DNA from: Lacrimispora sp. BS-2
GTDB taxonomy: Bacteria > Bacillota > Clostridia > Lachnospirales > Lachnospiraceae
Direction: 5' to 3'
DNA length: 64,000 nucleotides
NCBI RefSeq assembly: GCF_040207125.1
Contig: NZ_CP157940.1
Coordinates: 2,790,001-2,854,000, forward strand
Below, piece after piece: positions 9,429-18,957 of this stretch (the first letter of the stretch is position 1; every line of letters begins with the position of its first letter). A program made the position numbers and the translations under genes. The notes under the pieces were generated by a model, which worked only from the letters and a program-made list of their open reading frames with translations, did not search any database and had not been told where the DNA came from.

Positions 9429-10619
9429 TTAAAAATCTACCTCTTTATCATAGTAACAACAGGTTAACAGTTTCTCCATCTCAGCGGGCGTAATCGTCCT
9501 TGGATTGGAGCCGGTGCATGCATCACCTACTGCCAGCTCTGCTACTGTCTTTAGTTTATCATTGAACTCTGCTTCGTCAATGATTCCGCCTTCATAGTCC
9601 TTAATACAAGCAGGAATATCCAGCTTTTCGTTCATGGAACGGATCTCTGCAATCAATGCATCAACCAGCTCCTCATCATTATTCCCTTTCAGATCAATAA
9701 AGCGGGCAATCTCTGCGTAACGCTTTGCACCCTCAGAATCCTTGGAATTAAACTTAATTACCTTTGGCAGATACATGGCGTTTGCACAGCCATGGACAAT
9801 ATGTCCCCCTGAATAAGCGGCACCTGTCTTATGAGCCATGGAATGAACAATTCCCAAAAGGGCATTGGAGAATGCCATACCGGCCAGACACTGGGCATTA
9901 TGCATACGTGCACGGGCTTCCTTGTTTCCATTATAAGAATCAATTAAGTCATTATGTATCATCTTGATAGCATGAAGGGCCAGAGGATCGGTGTAATCAC
10001 AATGAAGTGTGGAAACGTAAGCTTCGATCGCATGAGTCATGGCATCCATACCTGTATGGGCGGTCAGCTTCTGAGGCATGGTCTCAGCCAGGTCCGGATC
10101 AACGATTGCAATATCCGGTGTGATGTTGAAATCTGCCAGAGGATATTTCACTCCCTTTTTATAGTCCGTAATTACGCTGAATGCCGTTACCTCGGTAGCC
10201 GTACCAGAGGTGGACGGAATGGCGCAGAATTTCGCCTTCGTTCTCAGAGTCGGGAAATTAAAGGGAATGCATAAGTCTTCAAATGTGGTATCAGGATACT
10301 CATAGAATGCCCACATTGCTTTTGCCGCATCAATAGGGGATCCTCCTCCGATGGCTACGATCCAATCCGGTCCAAACTCCCGCATCATTTCAGCGCCCTT
10401 CATCACCGTATCCACACTGGGATCCGGCTCTACGCCTTCAAACAGCTTTACTTCCATTCCGGCTTCCTTTAAGCAGGCTACCACCCTGTCAAGAAATCCA
10501 AAACGTTTCATGGAACCGCCGCCTACAACCACGATTGCCTTTTTTCCTTTTATATTCTTAAGCTCTTCCAGGGCGCCCTTTCCGTGATATAAGTCTCTCG
10601 GTAATGTAAATCTAGCCAT
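9429..10619 (-). CDS. Iron-containing (group III) alcohol dehydrogenase
   Basis: The 396-residue protein is a typical Fe-ADH. The nucleotide-binding segment GGGSPIDAAK is at residues 91-100. Iron ligands Asp192, His196, His259 and His273 have the spacing seen in FucO (4, 63 and 14 residues). The region GIVHSMAHKTGAAYSGGHIV is intact. Such enzymes reduce aldehydes to alcohols with NAD(P)H in fermentation; butanol, ethanol or 1,3-propanediol types cannot be told apart here. AGGAGG precedes the ATG. A LysR gene and rex lie just upstream in the same orientation, suggesting redox or substrate control. Confidence 0.92.
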   Translation of the reverse strand: MARFTLPRDLYHGKGALEELKNIKGKKAIVVVGGGSMKRFGFLDRVVACLKEAGMEVKLFEGVEPDPSVDTVMKGAEMMREFGPDWIVAIGGGSPIDAAKAMWAFYEYPDTTFEDLCIPFNFPTLRTKAKFCAIPSTSGTATEVTAFSVITDYKKGVKYPLADFNITPDIAIVDPDLAETMPQKLTAHTGMDAMTHAIEAYVSTLHCDYTDPLALHAIKMIHNDLIDSYNGNKEARARMHNAQCLAGMAFSNALLGIVHSMAHKTGAAYSGGHIVHGCANAMYLPKVIKFNSKDSEGAKRYAEIARFIDLKGNNDEELVDALIAEIRSMNEKLDIPACIKDYEGGIIDEAEFNDKLKTVAELAVGDACTGSNPRTITPAEMEKLLTCCYYDKEVDF

Positions 10620-10663
10620 CGTATAATCCTCCTTGTAAAATTCCAGTTCTTTATTATAACTAT

Positions 10664-10692
10664 ATTGTAGCCTAACAAGTCGGAAAACACAA
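10664..10692 (-). promoter_or_regulatory. Probable promoter of the alcohol dehydrogenase gene
   Basis: On the minus strand TTGTGT and TACAAT are 17 bases apart. A TTGTTA motif resembling half of a Rex site (TTGTTAA-N4-TTAACAA) overlaps the spacer. A second -10-like TATAAT lies at 10653-10658. Confidence 0.4.
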
Positions 10693-10704
10693 AGGTAAAA
10701 AGCT

Positions 10705-10732
10705 ATATATCAGTATATAAATACTGATATAT
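10705..10732. promoter_or_regulatory. Perfect AT-rich palindrome upstream of the dehydrogenase promoter
   Basis: ATATATCAGTAT and ATACTGATATAT form a perfect 12-bp inverted repeat around a 4-base centre. It sits between the LysR stop (10744) and the dehydrogenase promoter, just upstream of the -35, where an activator site would be expected. It has no T-run on the minus strand, so an operator is more likely than a terminator. Confidence 0.5.
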
Positions 10733-10743
10733 ATTTAACGTTC

Positions 10744-11664
10744 TTATTTCAAAAAAATATTCTTCACTGCTTCCAGTTCATTTAAAAATTCTTTATCCCA
10801 GGCCGTAAGCGAATACCCCTTCCTGTAAATAAGCACATCCCGGAAGGTGTCTGCCTTTTTCCTGCACTGCCGTTCTACCAGGCCATACCTTTTAAGGAAC
10901 TCTTCCGGCATGGGAGAAACCCACATATATGTATGAGGATCTTCCAGCAAAAGGTTGAACTGGCTTCCTCTCTCAAATACGTAAACACGTTTTGGGGATT
11001 CCAAAGGCGTCCCCTTCTTTTCAAAATTCTCCCGGCGGCCTAGCGCTCCGTCACCATGGACAATTTCTATATACGGCATCAAATCCTCTTCCGTGATTTC
11101 TTCTTTTCCTGCCAGGGGATGATCCGCAGACATGAGAAGCCTTAGGGAATATTCCAAAACCGGTTCCATCAGAAGGCCTTTCGCCGCTGCCGTATGGGCA
11201 TAATGCCCTTCCAAAGAGGACTGATACCGGATGATTCCCAGATTATATTCTCTGGTTTCCACATCCCTTAAGGTATCAGCGGAATTCGTCTCCCTCAACC
11301 AGACATTCATTCCCTCTTCCCGGCAAAGGCTTCGGATGAATCTGGAAAAGGCAAGGCTTAAATAGCTTGCCCTTGGCATGGAAAGAGAAAATTCCACCCC
11401 ACTTACCTCATCCGGCTTATATAAATGTTCCATCTTCTCAATCTGGTCCAGGACATTTCGGGCATGCTCCAGAAAAATCCTTCCCCTTGCCGTAGGGACC
11501 ACGCCTTTGGAAGTCCGTCTGAAAATCGGCGCACCAAGGCTTTCTTCCAGGGTTTTGATCGCCTTGCTCAAATTAGGCTGATCCATAAAAAGGTTGGCGG
11601 CCGCCTGGGTGATGGAGCCTGTTTTTTCCACCTCAACGGCATATTGTAACAATACGGTATTCAA
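10744..11664 (-). CDS. LysR-family transcriptional regulator
   Basis: The 306-residue protein has the N-terminal LysR helix-turn-helix (residues 1-60, SITQAAANLFMDQPNLSKAI). A substrate-binding-like effector domain follows from about residue 90. It lies 17 bases downstream of rex and upstream of the Fe-ADH gene in the same orientation, and an intervening palindrome could be its operator. The effector is unknown. An AGGAAGA site precedes the ATG. Confidence 0.9.
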   Translation of the reverse strand: MNTVLLQYAVEVEKTGSITQAAANLFMDQPNLSKAIKTLEESLGAPIFRRTSKGVVPTARGRIFLEHARNVLDQIEKMEHLYKPDEVSGVEFSLSMPRASYLSLAFSRFIRSLCREEGMNVWLRETNSADTLRDVETREYNLGIIRYQSSLEGHYAHTAAAKGLLMEPVLEYSLRLLMSADHPLAGKEEITEEDLMPYIEIVHGDGALGRRENFEKKGTPLESPKRVYVFERGSQFNLLLEDPHTYMWVSPMPEEFLKRYGLVERQCRKKADTFRDVLIYRKGYSLTAWDKEFLNELEAVKNIFLK

Positions 11665-11681
11665 TTATCTTCCTCCTTTGT

Positions 11682-12344
11682 CTACTGACTGCCTTCCTTA
11701 TCCGCCTCATAAAGATATTTGGACAGCGCTGCCAGCGACACAGCCATGTTCTCATTCTGTACCAGCACATGGTCGGGCACGGTTAAGTGGGTGGGAGCAA
11801 AATTCCATATGGCCTTTACACCGCCGTCTACCAGGCGGTTGCATACCTCCTGGGCACATTCCGCAGGAACCGTGATGATGCCGATGTGTATGTTCATTCT
11901 CTGGCAGAGGTTTTCCAGCTTTTCCATGGGAAGAACCGGCTTTCCTCCTGTTTTTGTATTCACCCTTCTTCCATCAGAATCAAATGCCAGGACAATCTCC
12001 ACTCCATACTGCTCAAACCCTTTATAAGACAGAAGGGCTTTGCCCAGGGATCCAACTCCTACCAGAGCCGCCTGATTCGTATTATGAAACCCTAAAAACT
12101 CCTCCATGTCTCTGATTAAATCCTTCACCACATACCCCAATTTGGGCTTTCCGGCTGTCTTTGCCACCATTGCCAGATCCTTGCGCACCTGAACCTCATT
12201 AAGCTGAAGATCCAGGGCAATGACCGGCGCCGATATTGTCTCTGTTCCTTCCCGGTATTTCCGTTCCAGATAATGATGATACATGGGAAGGCGCTCCAAA
12301 GTCTTCCTGGATATTCCTCCCACCAAGTTTTTTTTCTCTTCCAT
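11682..12344 (-). CDS. rex: Redox-sensing transcriptional repressor Rex
   Basis: The 220-residue protein is the usual length. It has an N-terminal winged helix (ISRKTLERLPMYHHYL to about residue 85) and a Rossmann domain with GVGSLGKALLSY near residue 95 that binds NADH/NAD+. Rex represses fermentation and NADH-consuming genes when NADH is low. The neighbouring alcohol dehydrogenase is a natural target. The ribosome binding site is weak (AAAGGTGGGGG about 12 bases upstream). It lies 76 bases downstream of queA. Confidence 0.94.
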   Translation of the reverse strand: MEEKKNLVGGISRKTLERLPMYHHYLERKYREGTETISAPVIALDLQLNEVQVRKDLAMVAKTAGKPKLGYVVKDLIRDMEEFLGFHNTNQAALVGVGSLGKALLSYKGFEQYGVEIVLAFDSDGRRVNTKTGGKPVLPMEKLENLCQRMNIHIGIITVPAECAQEVCNRLVDGGVKAIWNFAPTHLTVPDHVLVQNENMAVSLAALSKYLYEADKEGSQ

Positions 12345-12420
12345 AATCGTGTACCCCCACCTTTTTTAACGAAAGGATTCTTCATTTCCCTTAACATCCA
12401 AAGCTTTTACGTTCCAGTTC

Positions 12421-13470
12421 TTAAGACTTTTCTCCATCTTGCAAGTCCGTAAGAAGCATGGCATCACCAAAACTAAAGAAACGGTAACGCTCTTTAATGG
12501 CTTCCTCATAGGCATGAAGCACATGATCCCGCCCTGCAAGGGCGGATACCAGCATCACCAGCGTAGATTCAGGCAAGTGGAAATTCGTAATCAGGCAATC
12601 CAGAAGCTTAAAACGGTATCCGGGATAAATAAAGATTTCCGTCCATCCGCTTCCTGCCTTTAAAATCCCCTCTTCAGTGGAAGCAGATTCCACCGTACGG
12701 CAGCTGGTCGTTCCCACACAGACGATGCGGCCGCCATTTTTCTTCGCGTCATTGACCTTTTTCGCTTCTTCCTCTTCTATAATATAGAACTCAGAGTGCA
12801 TATGATGGGCTTCGATCTCATCCACCTTTACCGGACGAAAGGTTCCAAGCCCTACGTGGAGAGTCACATGAGCGATGTCTACTCCCATATCCTCAATTTC
12901 CTCTAGCAGCTCTTTTGTAAAATGCAGACCGGCTGTAGGCGCAGCCGCTGATCCCTCATGCTTTGCATAAACCGTCTGATAACGGTTCTTGTCCTTTAGC
13001 TGATGGGTAATGTAAGGAGGCAGAGGCATCTGTCCCAAACGGTCCAGTATCTCTTCAAAAATCCCTTCATAGGAGAACTGGATAAGGCGGTTTCCTTCTT
13101 CCACCACATCGATTACGGTTCCCTTTAACAGGCCCTCCCCAAAGGAGATCACCGTTCCTGTTTTTGCCTTTTTCCCAGGCTTTACAAGGGTTTCCCAAAT
13201 GTCGTTTTCTCTTCTCTTTAATAAGAGAATTTCTATCTTTGCTTCGGTCCCCTCTTTCACTCCAAACAATCTTGCCGGAATGACCTTGGTATCATTGATG
13301 ACCAGGCAATCCCCTTTCCGTAAGTAGGAAAGGATGTCCTTAAAATGTCTGTGCTGAATCTCTCCTGTGTGTTTATCTAATACCAGCAGCCTGGAAGCAG
13401 AACGGTCCTCAAGTGGATCTTGTGCAATCAGCTCCTGGGGCAGATCAAAATAAAAGTCCCTAACATTCAT
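12421..13470 (-). CDS. queA: tRNA preQ1(34) S-adenosylmethionine ribosyltransferase-isomerase
   Basis: The 349-residue protein starts [19 protein letters not shown], typical of QueA, and includes [14 protein letters not shown] and the C-terminal [17 protein letters not shown]. It transfers ribosyl from SAM to 7-aminomethyl-7-deazaguanine in tRNA, giving epoxyqueuosine. The frame stays open 44 codons further upstream to 13602. The start at 13470 is preferred because AAGGAGAG precedes it by 9 bases and the family begins there. No tgt follows; that usual partner is absent here. Confidence 0.95.
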   Translation of the reverse strand: MNVRDFYFDLPQELIAQDPLEDRSASRLLVLDKHTGEIQHRHFKDILSYLRKGDCLVINDTKVIPARLFGVKEGTEAKIEILLLKRRENDIWETLVKPGKKAKTGTVISFGEGLLKGTVIDVVEEGNRLIQFSYEGIFEEILDRLGQMPLPPYITHQLKDKNRYQTVYAKHEGSAAAPTAGLHFTKELLEEIEDMGVDIAHVTLHVGLGTFRPVKVDEIEAHHMHSEFYIIEEEEAKKVNDAKKNGGRIVCVGTTSCRTVESASTEEGILKAGSGWTEIFIYPGYRFKLLDCLITNFHLPESTLVMLVSALAGRDHVLHAYEEAIKERYRFFSFGDAMLLTDLQDGEKS

Positions 13471-13534
13471 AAATCTGTACTCTCCTTTGCCAAAAATGCT
13501 CCTCTGCAGGGTGCCACGCAGAGAAGCATCTGTT

Positions 13535-14293
13535 TTACGTATTGTTTGATTGGCTGCCTGAATCGGTTGTCTCTTCCGACACTTCCGGATCTTCCTTCTC
13601 ATCCATCAGAATGTGATAGACAGCCAGAAGATTTTCATCAGACTTTAAGGCATTCTCAAGACCGTTGTTTACCTCTTTTGCCTGCTTTTGCACGGCATCA
13701 GACTTGTTTGCCCCTTCCATAAACTCCGACTGTTCTTCGCTGGTATCTGAAACCAGATAATAGCTTCCGTCTGCTGCTGTTTTTACATAGCATACAACCA
13801 GGCTGGGCGCTAAGGTTTCCGCCTGACGGAATTTGATATCAAATCTGGCATATACTACGTATTCGCCCTCGTCAACTCCCGGAACCGTATAGCATACCAG
13901 GTTTTCAAAACTCTGGTAGAATTTCACTTCTTCTTCCATTCTGGTTCCCTGGTCTCTCAGTTCCTCTTCCGAATAGGTATTACCATATACCTTTGAAAGA
14001 GCCTCTATATCGCAGGTTTTCCTGGCTTTAAAATAAGCTTCCATCAAATCATGAATCGCCGGTATGGCCTCTTCCTGCAGCGTGATCTCTTTCTTTGCTG
14101 TTGATGCCGTACTTTCAGCAGATGAATCCACCGTAGAAACATTAGCCGGATTATTACCTGTCTGCTGGGGCTTATCCAAAACAATAACGGCAAAAATCAG
14201 TATAATCGCTGCCAAGGGGAAAAACAGAAACTTTAACAGCCGTCTGCCATCTTCCTTGGAACACTTCTTCCATTTTTCAAATAAGTCCTTCAT
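13535..14293 (-). CDS. Membrane-anchored protein of unknown function
   Basis: The 252-residue protein has a short basic cytoplasmic N-terminus and one membrane helix at about residues 20-40 ([20 protein letters not shown]). A Ser/Thr-rich linker and an extracytoplasmic domain of about 130 residues follow, then an acidic tail. The soluble part ([19 protein letters not shown] onward) resembles NTF2-like folds, but this is weak. AGGAGG supports the start. It is upstream of queA with a 64-base gap. I do not recognise a named family. Confidence 0.75.
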   Translation of the reverse strand: MKDLFEKWKKCSKEDGRRLLKFLFFPLAAIILIFAVIVLDKPQQTGNNPANVSTVDSSAESTASTAKKEITLQEEAIPAIHDLMEAYFKARKTCDIEALSKVYGNTYSEEELRDQGTRMEEEVKFYQSFENLVCYTVPGVDEGEYVVYARFDIKFRQAETLAPSLVVCYVKTAADGSYYLVSDTSEEQSEFMEGANKSDAVQKQAKEVNNGLENALKSDENLLAVYHILMDEKEDPEVSEETTDSGSQSNNT

Positions 14294-14405
14294 ATGGGCT
14301 TGACCTCCTGGAGAATCAGTCTCCTTTTCATTCTAACAAAAAAACAGACAAAAATCAACAAATACTATTGCGCTTTAAAAGAATCTATAGTAGAATATAA
14401 AAGAT

Positions 14406-14477
14406 GCATCTGTAGCTCAGTGGATAGAGCAGTGGCCTCCGGAGCCGCGTGCGTAGGTTCGATTCCTATCAGATGCA
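14406..14477 (+). tRNA. tRNA-Arg (anticodon CCG)
   Basis: A 72-base cloverleaf with a 7-bp acceptor stem GCATCTG/CAGATGC, D-arm GCTC/GAGC, anticodon loop CTCCGGA (CCG, reading CGG) and T-arm with GGTTCGATTCC. CCA is not encoded. A tyrosine integrase gene starts its 3' end 175 bases downstream, so this tRNA is the likely integration target of the island. Confidence 0.95.
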
Positions 14478-14594
14478 TTTTTTATTTGCCAATTTTTATT
14501 CCTCTAAAAGCCTTATTTTATAAGGACTTTCTCGTATTTATCAGCTTTTCGCGAATCTTCCCATTTCCTGGATTTTACTGGTTTTTACTGAAAG

Positions 14595-14640
14595 ATAAGT
14601 GGTAAATAAGTGGTCGGCTTTGTGGTCAGATAAGTGGTCA
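14595..14640 (+). repeat. Short direct repeats, possible integrase arm-type sites
   Basis: ATAAGTGGT occurs three times (near 14595, 14606 and 14630), and a related TTTGTGGTC lies between the last two. The cluster sits between the tRNA-Arg 3' end and the integrase stop codon. Arm-binding repeats of tyrosine integrases are found at this position near element ends. The role is inferred. Confidence 0.5.
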
Positions 14641-14651
14641 AAAAATCCCCA

Positions 14652-15839
14652 CTAAATCTTGGAGATACCGGACATTACATCTGTCATCTGATCATTTAAA
14701 ACGTGGATATATGTGCTGTATGTAGTATTGATATCTGCGTGTCCTAAGAGTTTGCTGACAACGCTTATCTCTGTTCCTGCCTTTAATAGCCTAGAAGCAA
14801 ATGTATGTCTGAGTGCATGAATCGTATAATACTCCGCCCCCACTACCCCAAGAACACTTTTAAACGTCCTCAATATATTCCGTTCAGAAACATAACCTCC
14901 ATCAGCAGTACTTGCTACATAATCCGTTTTAATCTTCTTTCTTCTATTATAATCCTGTATCTGCATCAGAAGAGATACCGCCATGTCATTCAAAGGTATC
15001 AACCTATTTCCCGATTCCGTTTTCGTAATATCACTGAAGGTCTTCTTTTGCTTTCCCACAACGGAACCGCTTTTGTCTCGTTCTTTCGCTTTAGTTAAGG
15101 TTTTATTTACCCTTAAAGTCTTCTTATCAAAATCAATATCTTGCCATTCTAAAGCCAAAGCTTCACCAATTCTCATTCCAGTGTTTAAAATTAGCAGCAG
15201 GACAGGCATGTGCTTAAAGAACTGATTATTGCTCTCCTGTAATGTATTATTAAACTCATACATTTTGTTAGTTATGTTTTCTGGAAGAATTTCAGTCTTT
15301 CTTGTTTTTACTTTCATGTTGCGCTCAATAGGCAATTGCACAGCAGGGCATGGATCAAAGGCTATCTTTTGAGAGTTATAGGCATATTGAAAAACCCCTT
15401 TTACAAATTCATAATGCTTCTTTACCGTAGAATATGCCTTTGTAGCTGACAAATCGTTTATCATAGCCTGTATATCCTCTGTAGTCACATTTCCTACCTG
15501 AAACCAACCTATGTAATTGCATACGGTATTATACGTCTGTTCAAGTCGATCATATGATACTGGCTTTAATATTGGAAATTTCACTGTTTTCATCCAAAAT
15601 TCGGCATAGTCTCTGAATGTTGTGGATTCCACTTTTACAGTATATTTTGACCTGTCCTCATTATATTCCTTAATTTTGCGCTTCAGTTCTCTTTCTGTTT
15701 TTGCATAAAAAGATTTATATATTAGCTTACCATCTGGCTTCTTACCCGCAACATACCTATATTCATATCTGCCATCACTTCTCTGCCTTATTAACCCATC
15801 TCCCTTGTCTCTTCTATTATTAATTGTTGATATGCTCAT
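14652..15839 (-). CDS. int: Tyrosine recombinase / integrase
   Basis: The 395-residue protein has an N-terminal arm-binding domain (GDGLIRQRSDGRYEYRY), a SAM-like core-binding domain (about 70-170) and a C-terminal catalytic domain. Catalytic residues are Arg223 (TGMRIGEALAL), His341 and Arg344 (HALRHTFASR), His367 (LLGHADI) and Tyr377 (TYIHV). Its 3' end faces tRNA-Arg 175 bases away, as in elements integrated at tRNA 3' ends. An excisionase-like gene lies 69 bases upstream. All key residues are intact, so it could be active. Confidence 0.95.
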   Translation of the reverse strand: MSISTINNRRDKGDGLIRQRSDGRYEYRYVAGKKPDGKLIYKSFYAKTERELKRKIKEYNEDRSKYTVKVESTTFRDYAEFWMKTVKFPILKPVSYDRLEQTYNTVCNYIGWFQVGNVTTEDIQAMINDLSATKAYSTVKKHYEFVKGVFQYAYNSQKIAFDPCPAVQLPIERNMKVKTRKTEILPENITNKMYEFNNTLQESNNQFFKHMPVLLLILNTGMRIGEALALEWQDIDFDKKTLRVNKTLTKAKERDKSGSVVGKQKKTFSDITKTESGNRLIPLNDMAVSLLMQIQDYNRRKKIKTDYVASTADGGYVSERNILRTFKSVLGVVGAEYYTIHALRHTFASRLLKAGTEISVVSKLLGHADINTTYSTYIHVLNDQMTDVMSGISKI

Positions 15840-15908
15840 CGTATCAAATCCTTTTACATCTGAGCATCGCCAAACAATTTGACCATGCTCCTATTTTATC
15901 AAATACAG

Positions 15909-16085
15909 CTATATATTAATAGCCTTTCCAGCATTTTTCTTGAACCATGCGTCAAGCTCTTCTTTCGAAATTAGGTAGTCCTTATTTACACGTACTATTG
16001 GCAAAATCCCTTTTTCTAAAAACTTTTTCATTTTGTCTCGTCCAAAGCCAAATATTTCCTGTAAGTCAGCTTTGTTGTAATACAT
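15909..16085 (-). CDS. xis: Excisionase-like small DNA-binding protein
   Basis: This 58-residue reading frame begins MYYNKADLQEIFGFGRDKMK and ends WFKKNAGKAINI. It has the winged-helix layout of MerR/excisionase-type proteins encoded beside tyrosine integrases. It lies immediately upstream of the integrase in the same orientation. The ribosome binding site is weak (AGAAAAG). Confidence 0.7.
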   Translation of the reverse strand: MYYNKADLQEIFGFGRDKMKKFLEKGILPIVRVNKDYLISKEELDAWFKKNAGKAINI

Positions 16086-16126
16086 CTTTTCTATGATATA
16101 TCCCTACTTTCTTAAAGTTTTACATA

Positions 16127-16154
16127 TAAAAAGAGCCGACGTTAAGCCGACTCT
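16127..16154 (-). terminator. Terminator after the 131-residue gene
   Basis: On the minus strand AAGAGTCGGC and GTCGGCTCTT pair (with two G-T pairs) around a 5-base loop and are followed by TTTTT. It lies about 60 bases past the stop at 16217. Confidence 0.65.
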
Positions 16155-16216
16155 TGTGATAATATTCAATACACTTATCATAAAAGACCGCGGTGTTTTG
16201 CTCGACATAATTTTCA

Positions 16217-16612
16217 TCATGGCAGCAGGAAGTCAATTTCACTAGAATCATGTCCACCAATCTGGAAGTTTGTCAATGTTTCCCATACTTTCATGGACAT
16301 AACAAATGGATCCACTTCACATTCGTTTGTCATTAAAGCACTCATTTCCTCATTAAACTTTTCGACATTACAGTCTTCTTTTAAATTGAATATAGTAGTA
16401 TTATCTTCAAATCTGCAATACTGATCATTTTCGTCTTTATAGCAATACTCTTTGTAAACCTCGATAAGCTTCTTAATATAGTATGCATAATCATCAGACA
16501 TGATTTTTATATTCTTCGTACACCAATAATCAACTGGAACGCCAAGATTCAATTCTTTTATCTTTGAAAGCATAACAACCCCACTAGCAATTTTATCAAA
16601 TGTTATTTTCAT
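16217..16612 (-). CDS. Hypothetical protein, phage-type
   Basis: The 131-residue acidic soluble protein has no signal peptide or membrane helix. Its N-terminus, MKITFDKIASGVVMLSKIKEL, and a central helical region resemble small proteins of phage tail-gene clusters, but I cannot name a family firmly. GAGGAGAG precedes the ATG. It is AT-rich like the island and lies between the excisionase-like gene and the IS1182-like element, which begins about 40 bases upstream of its start. Confidence 0.6.
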   Translation of the reverse strand: MKITFDKIASGVVMLSKIKELNLGVPVDYWCTKNIKIMSDDYAYYIKKLIEVYKEYCYKDENDQYCRFEDNTTIFNLKEDCNVEKFNEEMSALMTNECEVDPFVMSMKVWETLTNFQIGGHDSSEIDFLLP

Positions 16613-16649
16613 ATTTTTACTCTCCTCATTAATATACTTTTTGCATACA

Positions 16650-18505
16650 AAAAGGGGCTGTAAAAAAACTCCCCTAAAAAAATCGCTGAGGTCGTGAGAC
16701 CACAGCGATTTTTTGGTATAATTAATTATGCGACTAAAAAACTATACTAATGCTAATTATACCTCACGTCAATTGAAATTACCATTAGATATCAAAAATT
16801 AATTAATGTTTCTGATCCGGTATACACTTTTTGCGAGATGATGGTTCACATTGACCTATCAAGATATTTTGTAGAGAAAGGATACAAAACAGGTCGTCCA
16901 AGATGTGATGAACAAAAACTCCTTAAAGTTATACTCTTTGCCTTCATGGAGCACGGTATCCGTTCTCTGCGTGAAATAGAAAAACTTTGCAGGAACGATA
17001 TACGGTATATCTATCTTATTGATGATATGAAGGCTCCTTCTTTTGCAACGTTTGGGAATCTGATTCGCAATGAATTAACGGATTCGATTGAGCAGATTTT
17101 TATCGACATCAACAGCTACATTTTTGAAAAGGATCATGTGGATCTGGAGCATACATATATTGATGGCACAAAAATCGAAGCAAATGCAAACCGTTATACC
17201 TGGGTGTGGAAATAATCATGTCTTCGTAACCGTAATAAAGTTTTTGAAAAACTATCGGCATTAATTGATTCGATGAATACAAATGTTTTAGATTATATGG
17301 GAGTAAAACTTGAAAAACGAAATGAATATGCCATTGATTATGTCACGGAATTACTTGAAAGCTATAAAACAGCAACCGGCCTGGATATGATAAAGTTTGT
17401 GTCAGGGACCGGACACAGAAAAAGTATGGAACAGCGTCAATATCAGGAAATGCAAAGATTTCTGGAACGTCTGAAATCATATGCAAAGCACATAGAAATA
17501 TGTGGAGATGAAAGAAACAGCTATTCAAAGACAGACTACGATGCTACTTTCATGAGAATCAAACGGGACTATATGGGAAATGACCAGCTCCTTCCGGCCT
17601 ACAATCTACAGGCGGCGATATGTGATGAGTACATAGCAGCAGTTGATGTAAAACCCTACGCCTCTGATATGGAATGCTTTGTGCCGCTAATGGAAAAGTT
17701 CAACAGCCTCTATGGACGTTATCCCAAATATCCGGTTGCAGATGCCGGATATGGTTCGTATAATAATTATCTTTACTGCGAAGAACACGGCATGGAAAAG
17801 TTCATGAAGTTTACCATGTTTAAAAAAGAAACCACGGATAAGAAATACCACAATGATCCATACCGGGCTGTCAACTTTAAAAGAGCTAAGTCAGGTGCTC
17901 TTATCTGCCCGAATGGAAAAAGATTTAGGTTTAAATACAATAAACAAGTATATAAAAACAAGTATGGAAGAACAGAAGAAATATACGAATGTGAAGGCTG
18001 TGAGGACTGCCCATATAAACCTGACTGCTGTAAAAAGAAATCCGGGAACAGAACCATATGTATGAATCAGGAATTAACAGCAATCCACCAAGAAGTGATC
18101 AGTAACCTGGAATCCATTCATGGAGCACTTTTGCGAATGAATCGAAGCATTCAGGCAGAGGGAACCTTTGGGGTAATCAAGTGGGATAAGTCGTACAAAC
18201 GGCTCTATAGACGAGGCGAAAAGAACGTAAATCTCGAGCTCACTTTAATTTCATGTGGTTATAATCTTTACAAGTATCATAATAAAAAAAGCCGGTTACT
18301 GACAGCTGCATAAAAAGTCAGCGGGATGGAATCATTTATCCCCTTGGATTCCCAAGGGTAACTTTGAGTACGCATTTTTTGCTTAAACAAAGATATCATA
18401 ATTATTTTTCCGGGCGAAATCAATATAAAATTTGAAATAGGATTCATATCAGCGAACGCTGATATGAATCCTATTTCAGGAGGGACTTATTTTACAGCCC
18501 CTTTT
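16650..18505 (+). mobile_element. IS1182-like insertion sequence, degenerate
   Basis: Terminal inverted repeats are visible: AAAAGGGGCTGTAAAA at the left and its complement TTTTACAGCCCCTTTT at the right. The left repeat is followed by a strong hairpin (16677-16714, TCGCTG/CAGCGA within A6/T6). A 19-bp perfect hairpin lies near the right end (about 18435-18475). The transposase inside is broken. No target duplication was resolved. Confidence 0.8.
16728..18313 (+). pseudogene. IS1182-family transposase, frameshift plus nonsense
   Basis: From ATG 16728 the frame reads MRLKNYTNANYTSRQLKLPL. It then loses one base in the A-tract at 16794-16798. The next frame continues LINVSDPVYTFCEMMVHIDL to TWVWK, where TAA at 17213-17215 interrupts it. 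The same frame then reopens as SCLRNRNKVFEKL and runs to 18313. The joined product has the IS1182/DDE layout, including the YPVADAGYGSYNNY region and the Cys-rich CEGCEDCPYKPDC segment. Two lesions make an active enzyme unlikely. Confidence 0.9.
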
Positions 18506-18524
18506 CCTTTACGCGATTTATAAC

Positions 18525-18692
18525 GTCTATAGTTCTAAAAAATTCATGATGAATGTATCATCTTTTACCTTATCACTTGTTATCATTGAGGTATCAGATA
18601 AAACCATTTTGCAGAATTCATCTCGTTTACTATTTTGAAAATCATTAAATTTGCCTATCACTATGTCTTTTATTTTCTTTAACCCATCAGAT
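18525..18692 (-). pseudogene. Open-frame fragment without a start, function unknown
   Basis: The minus strand is open from a stop near 18693 to TAG at about 18525 and would read KSDGLKKIKDIVIGKF to IMNFLEL. There is no start codon near its beginning, so it looks like the 3' end of a lost gene beside the right end of the IS1182-like element. It may have been part of the ParB-like gene upstream. Confidence 0.35.
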
Positions 18693-18707
18693 TTTTAATA
18701 CACCCGC

Positions 18708-18950
18708 CTAAATATTGTGTTTTCCGACTAGATTGGTAACAATTAATAAGTGCTTCATGCTCATATCTACAGGAAATTTATAGTTTTGGAGAGTGCGGAC
18801 ATCCATATTCATATCGGAGGCCAAATTCTCTTGTGTTTTAGGATATGAATTTTTTTCGTATCCGTTTAAGTACTGATTGTTGCCATGTTCAATTCCATAC
18901 AACCGTTCCAGCTCCTTAATTCTCAATCCAACTTTTTTGGCAGAACCCCC
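18708..18950 (-). pseudogene. ParB-like DNA-binding protein fragment
   Basis: The open segment AKKVGLRIKELERLYGIEHG, then PKTQENLASDMNMDVRTLQN, matches the region between the ParB nuclease-like domain and the helix-turn-helix of ParB/RepB-type proteins of plasmids and integrative elements. The N-terminal domain is missing (upstream in-frame stop near 18957). After QNYK the reading degenerates. A related fragment lies at 37750-37893. Confidence 0.6.
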
Positions 18951-18957
18951 AACATCC

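Noticed and set aside
13471..13602. N-terminal extension of QueA
   Set aside because: The frame is open, but the family start and the AAGGAGAG site both point to 13470.
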